Below, one piece after another: positions 1 to 12,240 of a stretch of DNA of 64,000 nucleotides. The stretch spans positions 74,541,440-74,605,439 of the forward strand of contig NC_062232.1 in the NCBI RefSeq assembly GCF_902686445.1, written 5' to 3'. The position numbers were made by a program, and so were the translations under genes. The notes beneath the pieces were generated by a model. That model was not told where the DNA came from. It saw nothing but the letters and a program-made list of their open reading frames with translations, and searched no databases. This DNA is from Sciurus carolinensis. Taxonomy: Eukaryota > Chordata > Mammalia > Rodentia > Sciuridae. Every line of letters starts with the position of its first letter. Position 1 is the first letter of the stretch.

Positions 1-2505
1 ACCTCCAAACATAGTGATTTTTAAAGTCAGCTAAAAGGGACCAACTAAATGTAAGTGAGGCTAGAGGGTTTATTTAGGCTTTTATTAGTTTCAATATTAA
101 TGTTATGAATTATTTCAAATATGTTTCACATTAATTGTATGGTATAGTTTAAGATCATCACTGATTATTTTGTAAGATGTATAGGAATTACTTTACTATT
201 TACATGTCTCTGTCTTTTTCACATGAGCAGAACTATTTATATAATTTTAAAACAGTCATCCAAAATAAGTCTTCCAATATTACAAACATTTAAAAATTAT
301 TATCCCACCCATAAAGAAAATTCAGTTAGCACAACCATAGAAAAATTTAAAATCAAAATACTGATTGCTGTGTGAGGTCACCCTGATCTCAGAGTTTCAA
401 GGGTGTATATATTGACAATGAAAACAACTAAGTTACATGAGTATTCCTATTAAGTTTGTAAATTTCTCTTCTGCCTCCAGGACTTTAGCAATGATGCTGG
501 TGGATTCAAACAGCAAACTCCAGAGAGGCCATTTCTATTGCCAAACATTTTTCTTTTCTGTAGTAAGAAAAGAAAACCAACTTCCTAGAATTTCTTTCCA
601 TTCCAGAAGCCAATTGAATTTGAATCTACTTCAGAAAAAATATTCTTCTGAACATAATTTTAAACATTGCTTTGATACAACACAGAAGTCATATGTTAAC
701 ATTTTACTTTAGAAGTAATGTCAAATAAAAAAGAATACTGCTGCTTATATAAATAATTTGGTTAATTTGCTAATATTTGTAAAAATATAGATTTTTCTTT
801 CATAGAAAATAGTAAATCAGAAATCGGAAGTAACTGTGGATAAAGACCTATACTTTAATAATCAATGTCATGTGTAAAAATGACATTTTATATATACATG
901 TTTATAAATACTTTCAGAAATCTATATACTTTTAGATGTTTATGTCAATGAAGAATATAAAGTTTGTTATTTCACATTTTATTTTATGGGAGCATATTGA
1001 TGATCATCATTATTCATGCAAATATTAAGTCAAACTAATTTATAAATTTTCTTTATGCTAAAAGGAGGGTCTGTGTCTTATACTTCTCAAAAATATAAAA
1101 TTACCTAGAATAGCCAAATGAAACAGAAGACGTATTTAAAGGAATTACTTACCTCTGCTGTGAGTTTATTTGCAGGTGTTCACTTGCTATTTACAAATGT
1201 TTTCCACAGTAGTTTTCAGTAAAACAATGTGATTACTGAGCCCAGTTTTAAAAGCAAAATATTAACAAAATCATAGAATTTCAGAGTTGAAATGATCCTT
1301 GTTGGTCATAATGTCTAATCTCTATTGATATATAAATTCTCACTGTGTTCATTGTGCTCTTATCAGTTCTGGTTGTTTCCATGTGTTTCAATAAGAAAAG
1401 AGCTCAATGGCCCTCATTCTTAGCAAGTTTAATTTTACATTGAAACAGAATCTTCCTTCTTGTAACCAAGAGCTATGAAAAGATAAAATGCCTCAACCAG
1501 AACAGATTTTAGAGATTCTTTTCACATTTTTTATAGTTCAGGCCACAGAAGTCCACAAAAGATGTGATATAATTTAATCAGACAAGAATATAATACAGTA
1601 ACCGAAGGAAAGAAAAGAAAAAATAAATCATGTACAATTTATAGAACTCATTTTGAGCATTGTTGTTCTATTAATAAGTTCTACACACAAATAAATATGT
1701 GACCTTTTAAAATACCTTTAAAATTTATATTATTGTTGATTATTTTGGTTATTTGGCGTGTCTGTACTTTGGCATTTTCAAGTTGTAGAACACAATACTT
1801 GGCTTCCAGGTTTGCTCTCCTCTTATACTACAGTCATGTATGTCCAGCAAACCTGATGTCATTAGTAGAAGGTTTTCATCAGATTACATAATCCAGCTCT
1901 CAGTTTTTATGTATTCTTCTTCTGTATGAAATCAGTGGAGAGACATGAAGGAATAACATTTACATTTATTCAAAATTTAACCATTGATAATTTTCTACTT
2001 ATGATTTTGACAAATTGATTTAAACATCTGAACATTAAACTGGATCTACAAAATTGCCTTTTGTATACACAAAAATCTAAATTACATGGTGTCACATATA
2101 TCATTGTCTCTGGGGAGCTGCAAAACTGTGCTTGCATTCTACTCAACATTAATTCTTCTAAGAACTATTGATCTATTTTGGTTACTCTATTAAACCATTG
2201 CATAATCATCATATTGTCAGTTTGGGTAATAGACTTGGCTTTCAAATGAACATAACCTATATACAGTGAGATGATTGTGCAAATTAAATAAGCTGCTTTT
2301 ATTTAACTCAGATAAGTATACAATGGTTCCAGTTTTATATTCAGCAAATATAAACAAAGGGAATCAGAAAAATGTGAGGACAGACCTAGAACCAATTAAA
2401 GAGCTGAAATATTCAAAGAAGTATTAGTGTAGTCACTTGGTGAGTATTTATCAGCCCAGATATCCACAGCTGTTATTAGATTTCCCTTTTGAGTGTTTAC
2501 TTATG
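1..2505. other. Unique AT-rich intron
   Basis: No gene or clear mobile element is seen. A stretch at about 1262-1335 (starting AATCATAGAATTTCAGAG) resembles the opening of old mammalian SINEs of the MIR group, but too weakly to call. The open frame at 437-712 has no recognisable product. Confidence 0.6.
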
Positions 2506-2507
2506 TA

Positions 2508-2557
2508 CTCATTTATTTATTTATTTACTTATTTATTTATTTACTTATTTATTTTTA
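2508..2557. repeat. (TTTA)n microsatellite with TTAC variants
   Basis: About eleven tetranucleotide units of ATTT/ACTT type in a row. No SINE is attached on either side, so this is a free-standing simple repeat. Confidence 0.9.
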
Positions 2558-2731
2558 TGCTTTATGAGACATAATTTGGGCTTCATGGAAATCATCTGAC
2601 AGTGCATATACAAATAGCATTTACCAGAAACTTTTAAAAGTATAAGCAAAGGTTAATATATCAAATAAAATGTCTTTGCTTTATAAATGGTACATATAAA
2701 GATAGCTGATTTATTTTTAAAAGTATATAGA

Positions 2732-2884
2732 GTCAGGTGGGGTGGCACACACTTATAATCCCAGCGCCTCTGGAGGCTGAGGCAGGAGAATCACAAGTTC
2801 AAAGCTAGCCTCAGCAAGTTAGCAAGGCCCTAAGCAACTCAGTGAGACACTGGGTTCAAACCTGGGTAGCAAAAGAAAAAAATA
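2732..2884 (+). mobile_element. B1-ID dimeric SINE, internally deleted
   Basis: The B1 part is clear: GGTGGCACACACTTATAATC, then GGAGGCTGAGGCAGGAG, then AGCAACTCAGTGAGAC. The sequence then jumps straight to the last part of the ID unit (TGGGTTCAAACCTGGGTAG) and an A-rich tail. The linker and the ID A box are missing. The flanks carry a near match, GTATATAGAG on the left and GTATATATAGAA on the right, probably the target-site duplication. The paired B1 and ID units mark a sciurid-type SINE. Confidence 0.88.
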
Positions 2885-5800
2885 TATGTATATATAGAAT
2901 TGTGACAAGTAAATGCATGTATTTTAATTAGATATGACAGATTGAAACTGCTTTTCAATAATGTCAGTTGTAACATAACAGTACCAAAAGTCTTTGTACC
3001 TATCAGTGCTTGACACCTGCATGTACTCCAAATTTGTGAATAAATAGATGAATGAACTGCTCTGATTCAGTTTAACTGTTATTGTAAAAATATACTAATT
3101 TCCTCAGGAAACAGAGCCTTGAAAGTCAGATTTAATTTTTCTTCAGAATTTCCATACTCCCACTGGTCTTTTGAGTATATACTTCATGATGACTTAATAT
3201 TTTTCAGCAGTTTCATAATCTTTTGAAAGATGTTTTAGTTCCACATGCATAGAAACTATTTTTCAAATAAAAATGTCAAGCTGTTCCAAAGTTTTTTTTA
3301 ATGTATAATACATCCATTTGGAGAGCACAAGAACATCAAATTGTTGCATTGTCTCTGGTCTAGTGCCTTGCAAATATGCTTTGCACATAAGAGACAACCT
3401 CCTGGATATTTTTAAAAATCAAAATCATAAGTTCCACAAAACATACTATAGAACTGCCATGAATAATATTGTTTCATAATCATCACATTTATGAAATGAT
3501 TTAGCATACTTTTCTTCTTGCCTATTAATTACAAATAATAGATCAATTAAAACTGAACTATTATTTTGTAATTTAATTTTGATAACAAGAATCCTTAGAC
3601 ACTCTAGTCAGGTACAACAATCTTATCTTGCATCATGGGATTCTATTAAACAGAAATCTCTGTTGTTGCATGTAACTGCTTACTGTTTTGTGATGGAAGT
3701 GGTGGAGCAGATTACACCCTTTTTTATAACTTTTACTACAACTAGAAATCTCCTCCCAAGAAAAACAGCATAGCAATTAATGTCTTTATTTTCTAATGTA
3801 TCTTTTTTTCCTAGAAAATAACATTAAGTGACTTGTAGGGTATCTCTATAAACAATTGGGGATTGCAGAATTCTCCTGGTAGTTCTTTGTTTGATGAGTA
3901 AATTCAGTCTTAAAACTGGAAAAACTCTATCTATAAATGCTACAAAGAATTTGAGGTTTGGATAAATTGAAGTTTAAAGAACTATAGTTACATATAATCA
4001 GAGAACGGAACTAATAGATAAAAGAAAATGTTATGTGGTGCATAACATATAAGAGATAAATAGCTCAGCAGAAACTTTTATATTTTATTATTATTTTACT
4101 TTCAGACAGAAGAAATTGAAATATAGAATTATAAATTTTTAAATCATCAGATTCAATCCAATAAATTAATTTCCTTTATTTGATCAAAATTTCAAATTGA
4201 AATATTTTCTCAGTATATACCTAATATATGATTTTATGTAATTTTTTTCAGATTGTCTTGGAAATCTTTTCAAATTTCATTTTCAGGGAACTTATTTAAA
4301 GCAACCACTCTAATGTATATTTGAAAGCAAGACTGCCATTTATTCGTGCCAGCAGTCTTGACAGTGCCATGACAAATAATTGAAGGGCTGGGGAAAAGCA
4401 AAAGGAGAGAATTTCCTTTTAAATCTTGCTATTGTTTAATCAATTGGTGAGATGTTCTTAGGTCTTTCTGATATCCAGCAGAGAACTTGATTGTAGTTTA
4501 ACTGCTTCCAACAATTAATCAGTGATTAATTTGCAATACACCTCTGCATTAAGAGAGAAGTTACCAAGTTTACCAAAAGCAAGTGGACAACTTTGAAGCA
4601 GAACATTAGAGAAATGTCTGACCTCTGACTAAAGATAATGATTCTCATTTTCTACTCTTATTTTCAGAAAAAATAATGAAAAATTTAACTATTGCCCATA
4701 GTTGATGAATCATAGGAAATTTTAGATAAATATAAGCAAGTACGAGTTTCATAAGTCCATGTTCTAAAATAATGTAGTTGTGCATTCTCTGTACTTAATT
4801 CTAAGTTCTATGTCTGTTTTTCCTGTAGCAACTAACACTTTTCTTGTAGCAACTACCACACAACAAATACCCTAATATATTTTAGGATCTGTAAGTCTGG
4901 AAAGGATTTTAAAACCTCAATCTGGCATTGAGCATTTGTCAGAGGGAAGTCGGGACTGAGACAAGCGTAAAACACATATTGAGTGTCAAATAATTAGTAC
5001 AAAGATGTGAACTATCCATTATTACTTTTGATATTGATGACATTCAAACAATGCTTTGTATAAACTAAGATAAATGAAAACATTTTTATAATTAATTTCT
5101 CCTATTTCTTTTTACATTTTATGATGTGATTAGAAGTAAATCTTAAGTTACAAAGCATTGGAGATTTATGTTATATTTCTGTTGGACAGCACTAGTCTAA
5201 AGGGAGAAACGAAGTGATTTTCAAAGGTGTATAGAACTTTTAATGGAGAGAAAGGTAGCAGGACATTTTAGGACATCTGGAAAGATTTTGGTGTGCTTTG
5301 TAAATTAGAGATTTAATAGGCCTAAAGGAGGACAAAAGAGAGATGAAAAGACAATAGAAATAGGGAAGTAAAAATGGAGACAGGGGATGGTGGCTTGGGT
5401 GATTGTGGCAATTTCATTGGTAGACCCATATATTCACCCTCAAAAGACAACCTAGGTAAAAGGTGAAGTCTAAGGAATATTCATTTGATCTGAAGTCTAA
5501 GCAGCTGCTAAAACAAGGCCACATAAGTGGCTACATTACAATGAAATTTGCAATGTTACATGACTTGATTTGTCATTTTAAAGTGTACATATACCTTCTT
5601 TTGTACCGATACATATTGAATGAGCAAGGTTTCATGTTCCTATTTTCTCTGTAACTTGAAGGAGAAAGTCAGTAATTTGGGAGTTTACTTATTTAATTCT
5701 CTTGAATACAGGACAAATAGATTTTCATTAGCATAGAGTGGCTATGGAATACCATTGATTCTGTTGAAAGAAATATTTAAATAAGCATCTAAACTAATTT

Positions 5801-6869
5801 TTCATAATTTGCTTTAAAAATGGTATATAGTCCTAGTATAAACCATATGAAGACATTTCCTTCTATTATATATTCACAGTTATCATTTGCTGAATTTCTT
5901 GTTAACATACAGGAATAGCACCTATGCTGGGATACATTAAATTTGGCAGCTTACCATAGCTAGTGTAGACACAGGTAGAATTACATAAGCTATACATTAG
6001 GAAATTATTATTTTATTTCAAATACATATACTTCAGCTACTTAAAGAACATTATTTTCTCTTTTCTGAGATTATTCACAGGCATAATTGAAGAAAATTGT
6101 CTTGAATAAATGTATGTATATGTGAGCATGTTTCTGTATTTAAATGTTTGTGTGTATGTGTGTACGAATGATTTTTGAAGTGAGAAGTCCAAACCCTGGA
6201 AAATTATTGCTACATCAGGCTTTGCATATGTCACATACTCTATTTGTTTAGGAAATCTATTGTTAATAATTTGTGGAATTATTTGAAAGTGCAGTACATG
6301 GACCTGAATGTCAGAGGTACATCAGAGACATAGATGCTTTTCCCCAACATTATATTTTGTATGATTTATAGATTTAATGTCATTGAAAATATGATTAAAT
6401 GACTGAAATATAGCATTTCAATTAACAAAGTACATACTTCAACTCTGTCACTCTTATCTTCCTAAAACAAGAGTGACTGTTTTGTAAAACATAAACCCCA
6501 AAATTGTGGAAATGAAAGTTGCCTAGCAAAACAGATGGGTACTGTTTTTCCCTGCCATTCCTAATTATGGCTATGGGTAACTGAGCTGAATATCTCTGCA
6601 GTGTTCTATTAAAATTATGAAGGCTGGACTTGGCATAGCAACTGAACCATTTTTAGAGTGCTAATGTCCATTTTCTATTCAGTTATAGAGAATAAATGCA
6701 CATGTTTATTTCAATGTATTACATTTATATCAGAGAAAGATTAGCACAATAAAAACTATGTTTATACTTTTCATAAAACTCAGAAAATCCATTTGTGCCA
6801 AGGACATATGCTGGAATCTATACAATTTCTTTAAATTGCAACTTTGTTCTCAGGAATTTTTTAAATAAA
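2885..6869. other. Unique intron with conserved-looking stretches
   Basis: About 4 kb without recognisable mobile elements or genes. The segment at about 4310-4600 has a less repetitive texture than its surroundings and contains a perfect homeodomain-type palindrome at 4514-4530. The open frames at 3579-3773, 5463-5654 and 6037-6234 have random-looking composition. Confidence 0.55.
4514..4530. promoter_or_regulatory. Perfect palindrome with two inverted TAATCA sites
   Basis: The sequence ATTAATCAGTGATTAAT is a perfect inverted repeat of eight bases around one central G. Each arm contains TAATCA, a core recognised by several homeodomain families. Regulatory function is inference only; in AT-rich DNA short palindromes also arise by chance. 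Confidence 0.3.
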
Positions 6870-7550
6870 ATTGGTTGTTGATGTACACTTGCAGAACAAT
6901 GAACTGCAAATACTTAAAATTCAAAATGTACATTTTGATCAGCTTTGACATGTGAAAACATTGCCAGAATTAAGATAACTAACATATCTATCATAATCAA
7001 AAATTTCTTCATATACCATTCTAATACCTTTTTCCTTCCCTCCACCCTGATCCTAACAGCCATTAATCTGTTTTTCATCACTGTTAGTTTATATTTTCAA
7101 GAATTTTATATCAATAGAATCATACATCATGTGTGGCTTCTTTTGTGTCTGACTTCTTTTACTTACTATGATGTTTTCAAGATTTATCCATGTTGTAACA
7201 CATATTTCATTGCTTTTTATTGCTGAATAATATTTTCATTTGGATAAACCACATATTTATTCAGTTCATGGGCATTTATGTTATTTTATTTTTCTATTAT
7301 GAATAATTTTTGATATAAGAATTCATTTAAATATTTGTGCAAATATGTGCTTTCTTTCCCTTGGAAAAATATGTAAGGATGGAAATGCTGGATCTTATGG
7401 TAGATGCATCATGTAACTATTTGAGAAACTGACAAACTATTTTTCATAGTTATCTAATTTTGCATTCTCAACCCCTATGTATTTGAGTTCTAGTTACTTC
7501 ACATCCTCACCAACATTTAGCACGTCTGTCTTTTTAATTTTAGCAATTAT

Positions 7551-7978
7551 TATGGTTTAGAGATGAAGTGTCCCCCAACAGCTTATGTGTGCCAGAAAGT
7601 TTAGCAGTGAAATGATTGGGTTATGAGAGCCTTAACCTAATCAGTGCATTAGTCCCCTGATAGGGATTTACTAGGTGGTAACTGTAGGTAGTTAGGGTAT
7701 GGCTACAGAAGGTGTGTCAATGGGGGTGTGCCCTTGAGTTTGATATTTTGTCCTTGGTGAGAGAAGTTATCTCTCATTCTCTCTGCTTGCTGGTGCTATG
7801 TTCCCAGCTGCCCTTTTCTGACACCCTCTTGTTCTGCCTCACCTCAGTCCCTGAGGAAGGGAGTTAGCTGTCTAAGGACTGAGACCTCTGAAACTGTGAT
7901 CACAGTAATAAACTTTTCCTCTTAAAATTGTTCTTGTCAAGTCTTTTTGTCACAGCAACAAAAAAGGAGACTAAAACA
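7551..7978 (+). mobile_element. MaLR-like solo LTR, copy 1
   Basis: Starts TATGGTTTAGAGATGAAGTG and ends GAGACTAAAACA, with a polyadenylation signal AATAAA near 7906. The layout (CCCCCAACAGCTTATGTG, a middle with GTGTGCCCTTGAG, CTCTCTCTGCTTGC, then ACCTCTGAAACTGTGATC) matches three other copies here. No internal retroviral sequence is attached, so it is a solo LTR. The flanks GCAATT and GCCATT may be a short target-site duplication. The exact family name was not determined. Confidence 0.72.
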
Positions 7979-8298
7979 GCCATTGTAGTGGAAGTGTAGT
8001 TGTACAATATTATGACTTACATTTACCTTTGTGTAATGACTACAGATGTTAAGCATCTTATGCTTATTGATCATTCATGTTGTGAATATTTTTCCTTTTC
8101 TGTGAGTTAACTTTTTAGTCAGTGATAAATATTAAAAAGCAAAACTTTTCATTTTTTATAAAGTTCATTTATAATATTTTTCTTATAATTTTTGACTTCA
8201 TGTGTTCTAGCAGAACATTGCCTATCCCAAGATCACACAGATTTTATCGTATGTTTTATTTCCTAAAATTTTGTTTGCTAAAACTGTAATAGATTTAG

Positions 8299-8601
8299 AT
8301 GGTGGTCAGTTAGGGAAGACTATCACAGTAGAAGAAGGTGGTGAATGGAAGTGGCTCACATGATGATTAGGTAACAGAGAGACTCCACTCACCAGAAGTA
8401 AAATATACCCTAAAGGCATACCCACAGTGACCTACCTCCTCTAGGCACATCCTACCTACCTTCAGTTATCACTCAGTTAGTCCAGTTGGGGGACTAATTC
8501 ACTGATTGGGTTAAGACCCTCATAACTCAATCATTTCTCCTCTAAACCTTTTTTCATTGTCTCCCACGTGAGCTTATGGGGGATATCTCACATTCAATAT
8601 G
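8299..8601 (-). mobile_element. MaLR-like LTR, copy 4, antisense, 3'-truncated
   Basis: Read on the minus strand it has the same 5' half as the copy at 37319: GTGAGATATCCCCCATAAGC, GAGACAATG, GTTTAGAGGAGAAATGATTG, the gap-and-GGTAACTG region, then TTTACTTCTGGTGAG. About the last 120-150 bases of the LTR, including the poly(A) signal, are missing. It sits in the same old L1 as copy 1, in the opposite orientation. Confidence 0.66.
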
Positions 8602-8950
8602 TATTTAAAAATCTATGATCATCCATATTGACCCCATGCCATTTGTTGAAAAACATACTTTTCTCCATTGAAATGCCTTGGCACCATCGTCCAATATCAA
8701 TTAACCATTTATATTTAGGAATATTTCTATACACTCTCTTTTGTTCCATTGATTGGCATGTCCATCTTTTCACTCTTAACTAACATTTTTCATTATTGTA
8801 CCTTTACAGTAAGTCTTGAGTTTAAAAATTTATGAAGTTCTTGGATTATTTTAGGTCCTTTGTTTTTCAATATAGATTTTAAAATCACTTTTTAAGTTTC
8901 TGTATAAATGCCATCCTCTTAATATTGAGCCTCCTAATATATAAGCATAG

Positions 8951-9421
8951 TGTACAAAGGAACACTAACGTGCAATGTTTCAACTTACAATTTTCAACAT
9001 TACAATTTTGTGAAAAAAATACACATTTAGTAGAAATCACATCTCAGATTTTAATGTCTGGTCTTTTTCTAGGCTGGTGATATGTGATGTGATACTCTCA
9101 TGATGCTAGGTAGGGGCAGTAAATTGTAACTCCCAGTCAGCTATACAATCAAATGGTAAACAACTGATTCTTTTTTAAATATTTTTTTTAGTTGTCAATG
9201 AATATTTATTTTTTTATTTATTTTGCTGAGGATTGAACACCAGGCCTCATACATGCTAGACAAGTGCTCCACCACTGAGCCACAATCCCAGCAACAACTG
9301 ATTGTTTAAAGTGCACTGTGTTAAGGTTAGTTAATATTAAAAGCTTATTTGATACATGAATTTACCAATAAATGATGGATTTATCAGAATTTAACAGTAT
9401 CATAAATCAAGGAGCATCTGT
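8951..9421. mobile_element. Tigger-like non-autonomous DNA transposon
   Basis: The left end has TTTCAACTTACAATTTTCAAC and the right end has ATCATAAATCAAGGAGCATCTGTA, which resemble the inverted ends of a mammalian Tigger-type MITE. The middle block GGCTGGTGATATGTGATGTG and CTCCCAGTCAGC also fits. It is flanked by TA, interrupts the antisense L1, and is itself interrupted by an ID SINE at 9170-9292. The subfamily name is uncertain. Confidence 0.6.
9170..9292 (-). mobile_element. ID SINE with 11-bp target-site duplication
   Basis: On the minus strand it begins GCTGGGATTGTGGCTCAGTG, followed by GAGCACTTGTCTAGCATG and an A-rich tail. This is the tRNA-derived ID unit with A and B promoter boxes. 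AACAACTGATT flanks it on both sides (9159-9169 and 9293-9303). It lies inside the Tigger-like element, so it is the youngest layer of this stack. Confidence 0.92.
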
Positions 9422-10164
9422 ACATATCTGTGTTCTTAGATCTTATTTAATTTCCTTGGCAGTATTTTGCAGGTTTTAGTGTAGAAATAACAGGCAACTT
9501 TATTAGATTTATTCCCAAGATATTTTATGTTGCTTGAATTAACATAAATAGTTTTATTAAGTTTAATGTTCTAATTATTTGTTGTTAATATATAAGAATA
9601 AAATTGATTTATGTATATACGACCTTATATCATGTAACCTCACCAGATTTATTTTTTGATTGTTTTTCACATTCTCTAGGATATTTCATGTAAACAGTTA
9701 TACCAATTGAAAAGATTTTTAAACTCAGATTTTTAAACTTCTATTGTTTTCTTTTTCTTTATTCTAATTGCTATTCTTTTCAGAGCAATATTGAACAAAA
9801 GTAATGAGAGCAAGTATCCTTGCCTTGTTTGCAGATTCAGAGGGAAAGTATTCAGTTTTAAAATTTAAGTATGATCTAAGCTGAAAGTTTTTTCTTGAAG
9901 TCCTCTGCAGTTTGAGGAACTTGACTGTCATTCTGAGGTCTCTGATATTTTAAAAACTATGAATTGATACTGAAATTTGTCAAATATTTTTTCTGCTTTT
10001 AGTGAAGTATTTCCCTAATTTTGTTAATATACTCTACTACATTGGTTAATCTGTTTTTGAAACTGGAGCTCTTGTCCAGAGAGAAATGAATAATGACACT
10101 TTACTAGCATTTATTTATATTTAGTATTTAATATTGCTACTTATATTTTATTTCATGATGTTCA

Positions 10165-12240
10165 TAGACATGACTAAAGAAAGGTTTACCATAATATAGC
10201 ACAGAAATAAAATTAAGGATAAAAGTCACATAATCATCTCAATATATGTAGAGAAAACCTTTCATAAAATTAAACATCCCTTCATTGATAAAAGCCCTGA
10301 AAAAATTAGGTAGATAAAAATCAAACCTCAAGATAATACAGGCTGCATGTGATAAAGCCATATCTAACATAATACTAAAACTAAAAGCATCTCCTCTAAA
10401 GTAAAGTACAAGTAAAAGGTGTCCACTCTCACCACTCTTATTCAATATAGTACTAGAAATTTTGACCAGAGCAATCAGCTAGTCAAGAGAGAGGAATAAA
10501 TATATACAAATAAGAAAAGAGGAAGTCAAAGTATCTGTTTACTGATAATATATTTCTACAAAAAAACAAAAACAACTCAAAACCTCCACCAAAAGATCTC
10601 TGGATCTGATAATTCAGTCAAGTAGCAGGAGCCAAAATAAACATAAAAAAATCAGTAGCATTTCTATATAACAATAAGTAACTTATTAAAAAAGAAATCA
10701 GGAAAAAAGTCCCACTCACAATACCTACAAAGAAATAAAATACCTAGGAATCGACCTAACTAACAACATGAAAGGCTTCTACAGTGAAATACAAAAGGTT
10801 GCAGAAAGAAATCAAAGAAGACACTAGAAAATGGAAAGTCATTCCCAGTGATCATAGATTGGAAGAAGGATTAATATTACTAAAATGTCCATATTACCAA
10901 AAGAGATATATAGTTTCAATGCAATGTCCACCAAAATGTCAATGACATTCTTCACAAAAGTAGGAAAAAAAAAAAGAAAACCCTGAGTAGTCAAAGCAAT
11001 TCTCAGTTGAAAGAGTACTGCTGAAGGTTTCAAAATACCTGATTTCAAGATATACCACAGAGCCACAGTAATTAAAACAGAATGGTATTTGTGTAAAAAT
11101 AGACACTACAGATCAATGAAACAGGATAGAGGAACCATAAATAAATTCACACATTTTTAGTTAACTCATTCTTAAAAAATGTGCCAAAAGCATACACTGG
11201 GGAAATGTCAGCATCTTTAAGTAATGGTGCTGAGAAAATAGGATACCCACATGCAGAAGATTGAAACTAGACCCTTATTTCTTACGGTGTATGAAAATCA
11301 ACTCAAAATGTATGATCAACCTTAATGTAAGACCCCAAGCTTGAAACCATTAGAAGAAATAAAAGTAAGACTTGAAAAATGGGTTTACATCAAATTTAAG
11401 AGCTTCTGTACAACTAAGAAAATAATCAACATACTGAAGAGACACTCTAGAGAATGGGAGAAAATCTTTACCAGTTATTCCTCTAACAAACCAATTGACA
11501 TATAAAGACTCAAAAAATCTTAACAAGTAATATGATCAAAAATGGGCAAATGAACTGAATAGACACTTATTAAAAGTAAAAGTACAAATGGCCATTAAAT
11601 GTAGAAAAAAATGCTCAACATCTTTAGTCATCACAGAAATGCAAATTAAAATTAGATTACACTTTACCCAGTTAGAATGCTTATTTATTTTTTAAAAATC
11701 ACAAATGCTGTCAAGATAGTGGAGAAGAAAGAAGACTTACACACTGTTGGTGGGAATGTAAATTAATTCAGTTACTCTAGAAAAGAATTAAGAAGTTCCT
11801 GTGTTTATTGCAGCACCATTCAAAAGAGCCAAGATGTGGATTCAGCTTAGGTGCCTGACAACAGCTGAATGGATAAAGAAAATATGTGATACATACAAAT
11901 GGAATATTATTCAGTCACAAAGAAGAGAGAAACTGTGTCATTTAAAAAAATGAATGAAATTGGAGGTCATCATTTTGAACAAAATGTTAGACATTGGAAG
12001 ACAAATGTTACATGTTTTCTCTCACATCTGGAAACTGAAAACATGACGTGAAAGTGGCAAAGGGACTATTAGTGACTGGCAAAGGGAGCCCTGAGAGAAT
12101 AGAGAGAGGAAAAAGGGCATAAGAGGAGAGAGAGGATAGACAGAAGGAAGGGTAGGCAGGATCAATGCATGATATATGCGTGTATGGAAATTTTCCAGCA
12201 AAACCTATTGAAATGTGCAATTAATGCATAGTAATAAAAA
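10165..12240 (+). mobile_element. Old L1 3' portion, sense
   Basis: Covers ORF2 from the reverse-transcriptase region (CACATAATCATCTCAATAT at about 10228) through the C-terminal domain to a 3' UTR ending near AATAAAAAAGG. Blocks include TGTCCACTCTCACCACTC (10419), ATCAGTAGCATTTCTATAT (10651), AATGGCCATTAAATG (11587) and GGAATATTATTCAG (11901). A deletion removes about 100 bases of the expected sequence near 11797. No frame is intact. Its start lies at nearly the same ORF2 position as that of the antisense L1 on its left. Confidence 0.82.

Larger units (their letters stand above)
6870..10062 (-). mobile_element. Old L1 3' portion, antisense, broken by later insertions
   Basis: Read on the minus strand, this runs from the ORF2 reverse-transcriptase region (near 10060) through the C-terminal ORF2 region to the 3' UTR near 6870. 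Recognisable blocks on the + strand include TTATTGCTGAATAATATTTT (about 7218), CCATTTGTTGAAAAACATAC (8638) and GTATCCTTGCCTTGTTTGC (about 9815). All frames are ruined. The element is split by a sense LTR (7551-7978), an antisense LTR (8299-8601) and a Tigger-like element (8951-9421) that holds an ID SINE. Matching L1 sequence resumes after each one, showing they were inserted later. Confidence 0.82.

Noticed and set aside
437..712. 91-codon open frame preceded by TCTTCTGCCTCCAG, which looks like a splice acceptor
   Set aside because: The product shows no recognisable domain, no matching donor fits the frame, and composition is like the surrounding intron. Frames of this size are expected by chance in 64 kb.
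2508..2557. Regular short repeats as a possible CRISPR-like array
   Set aside because: It is a tetranucleotide microsatellite with no spacers in clearly mammalian DNA.
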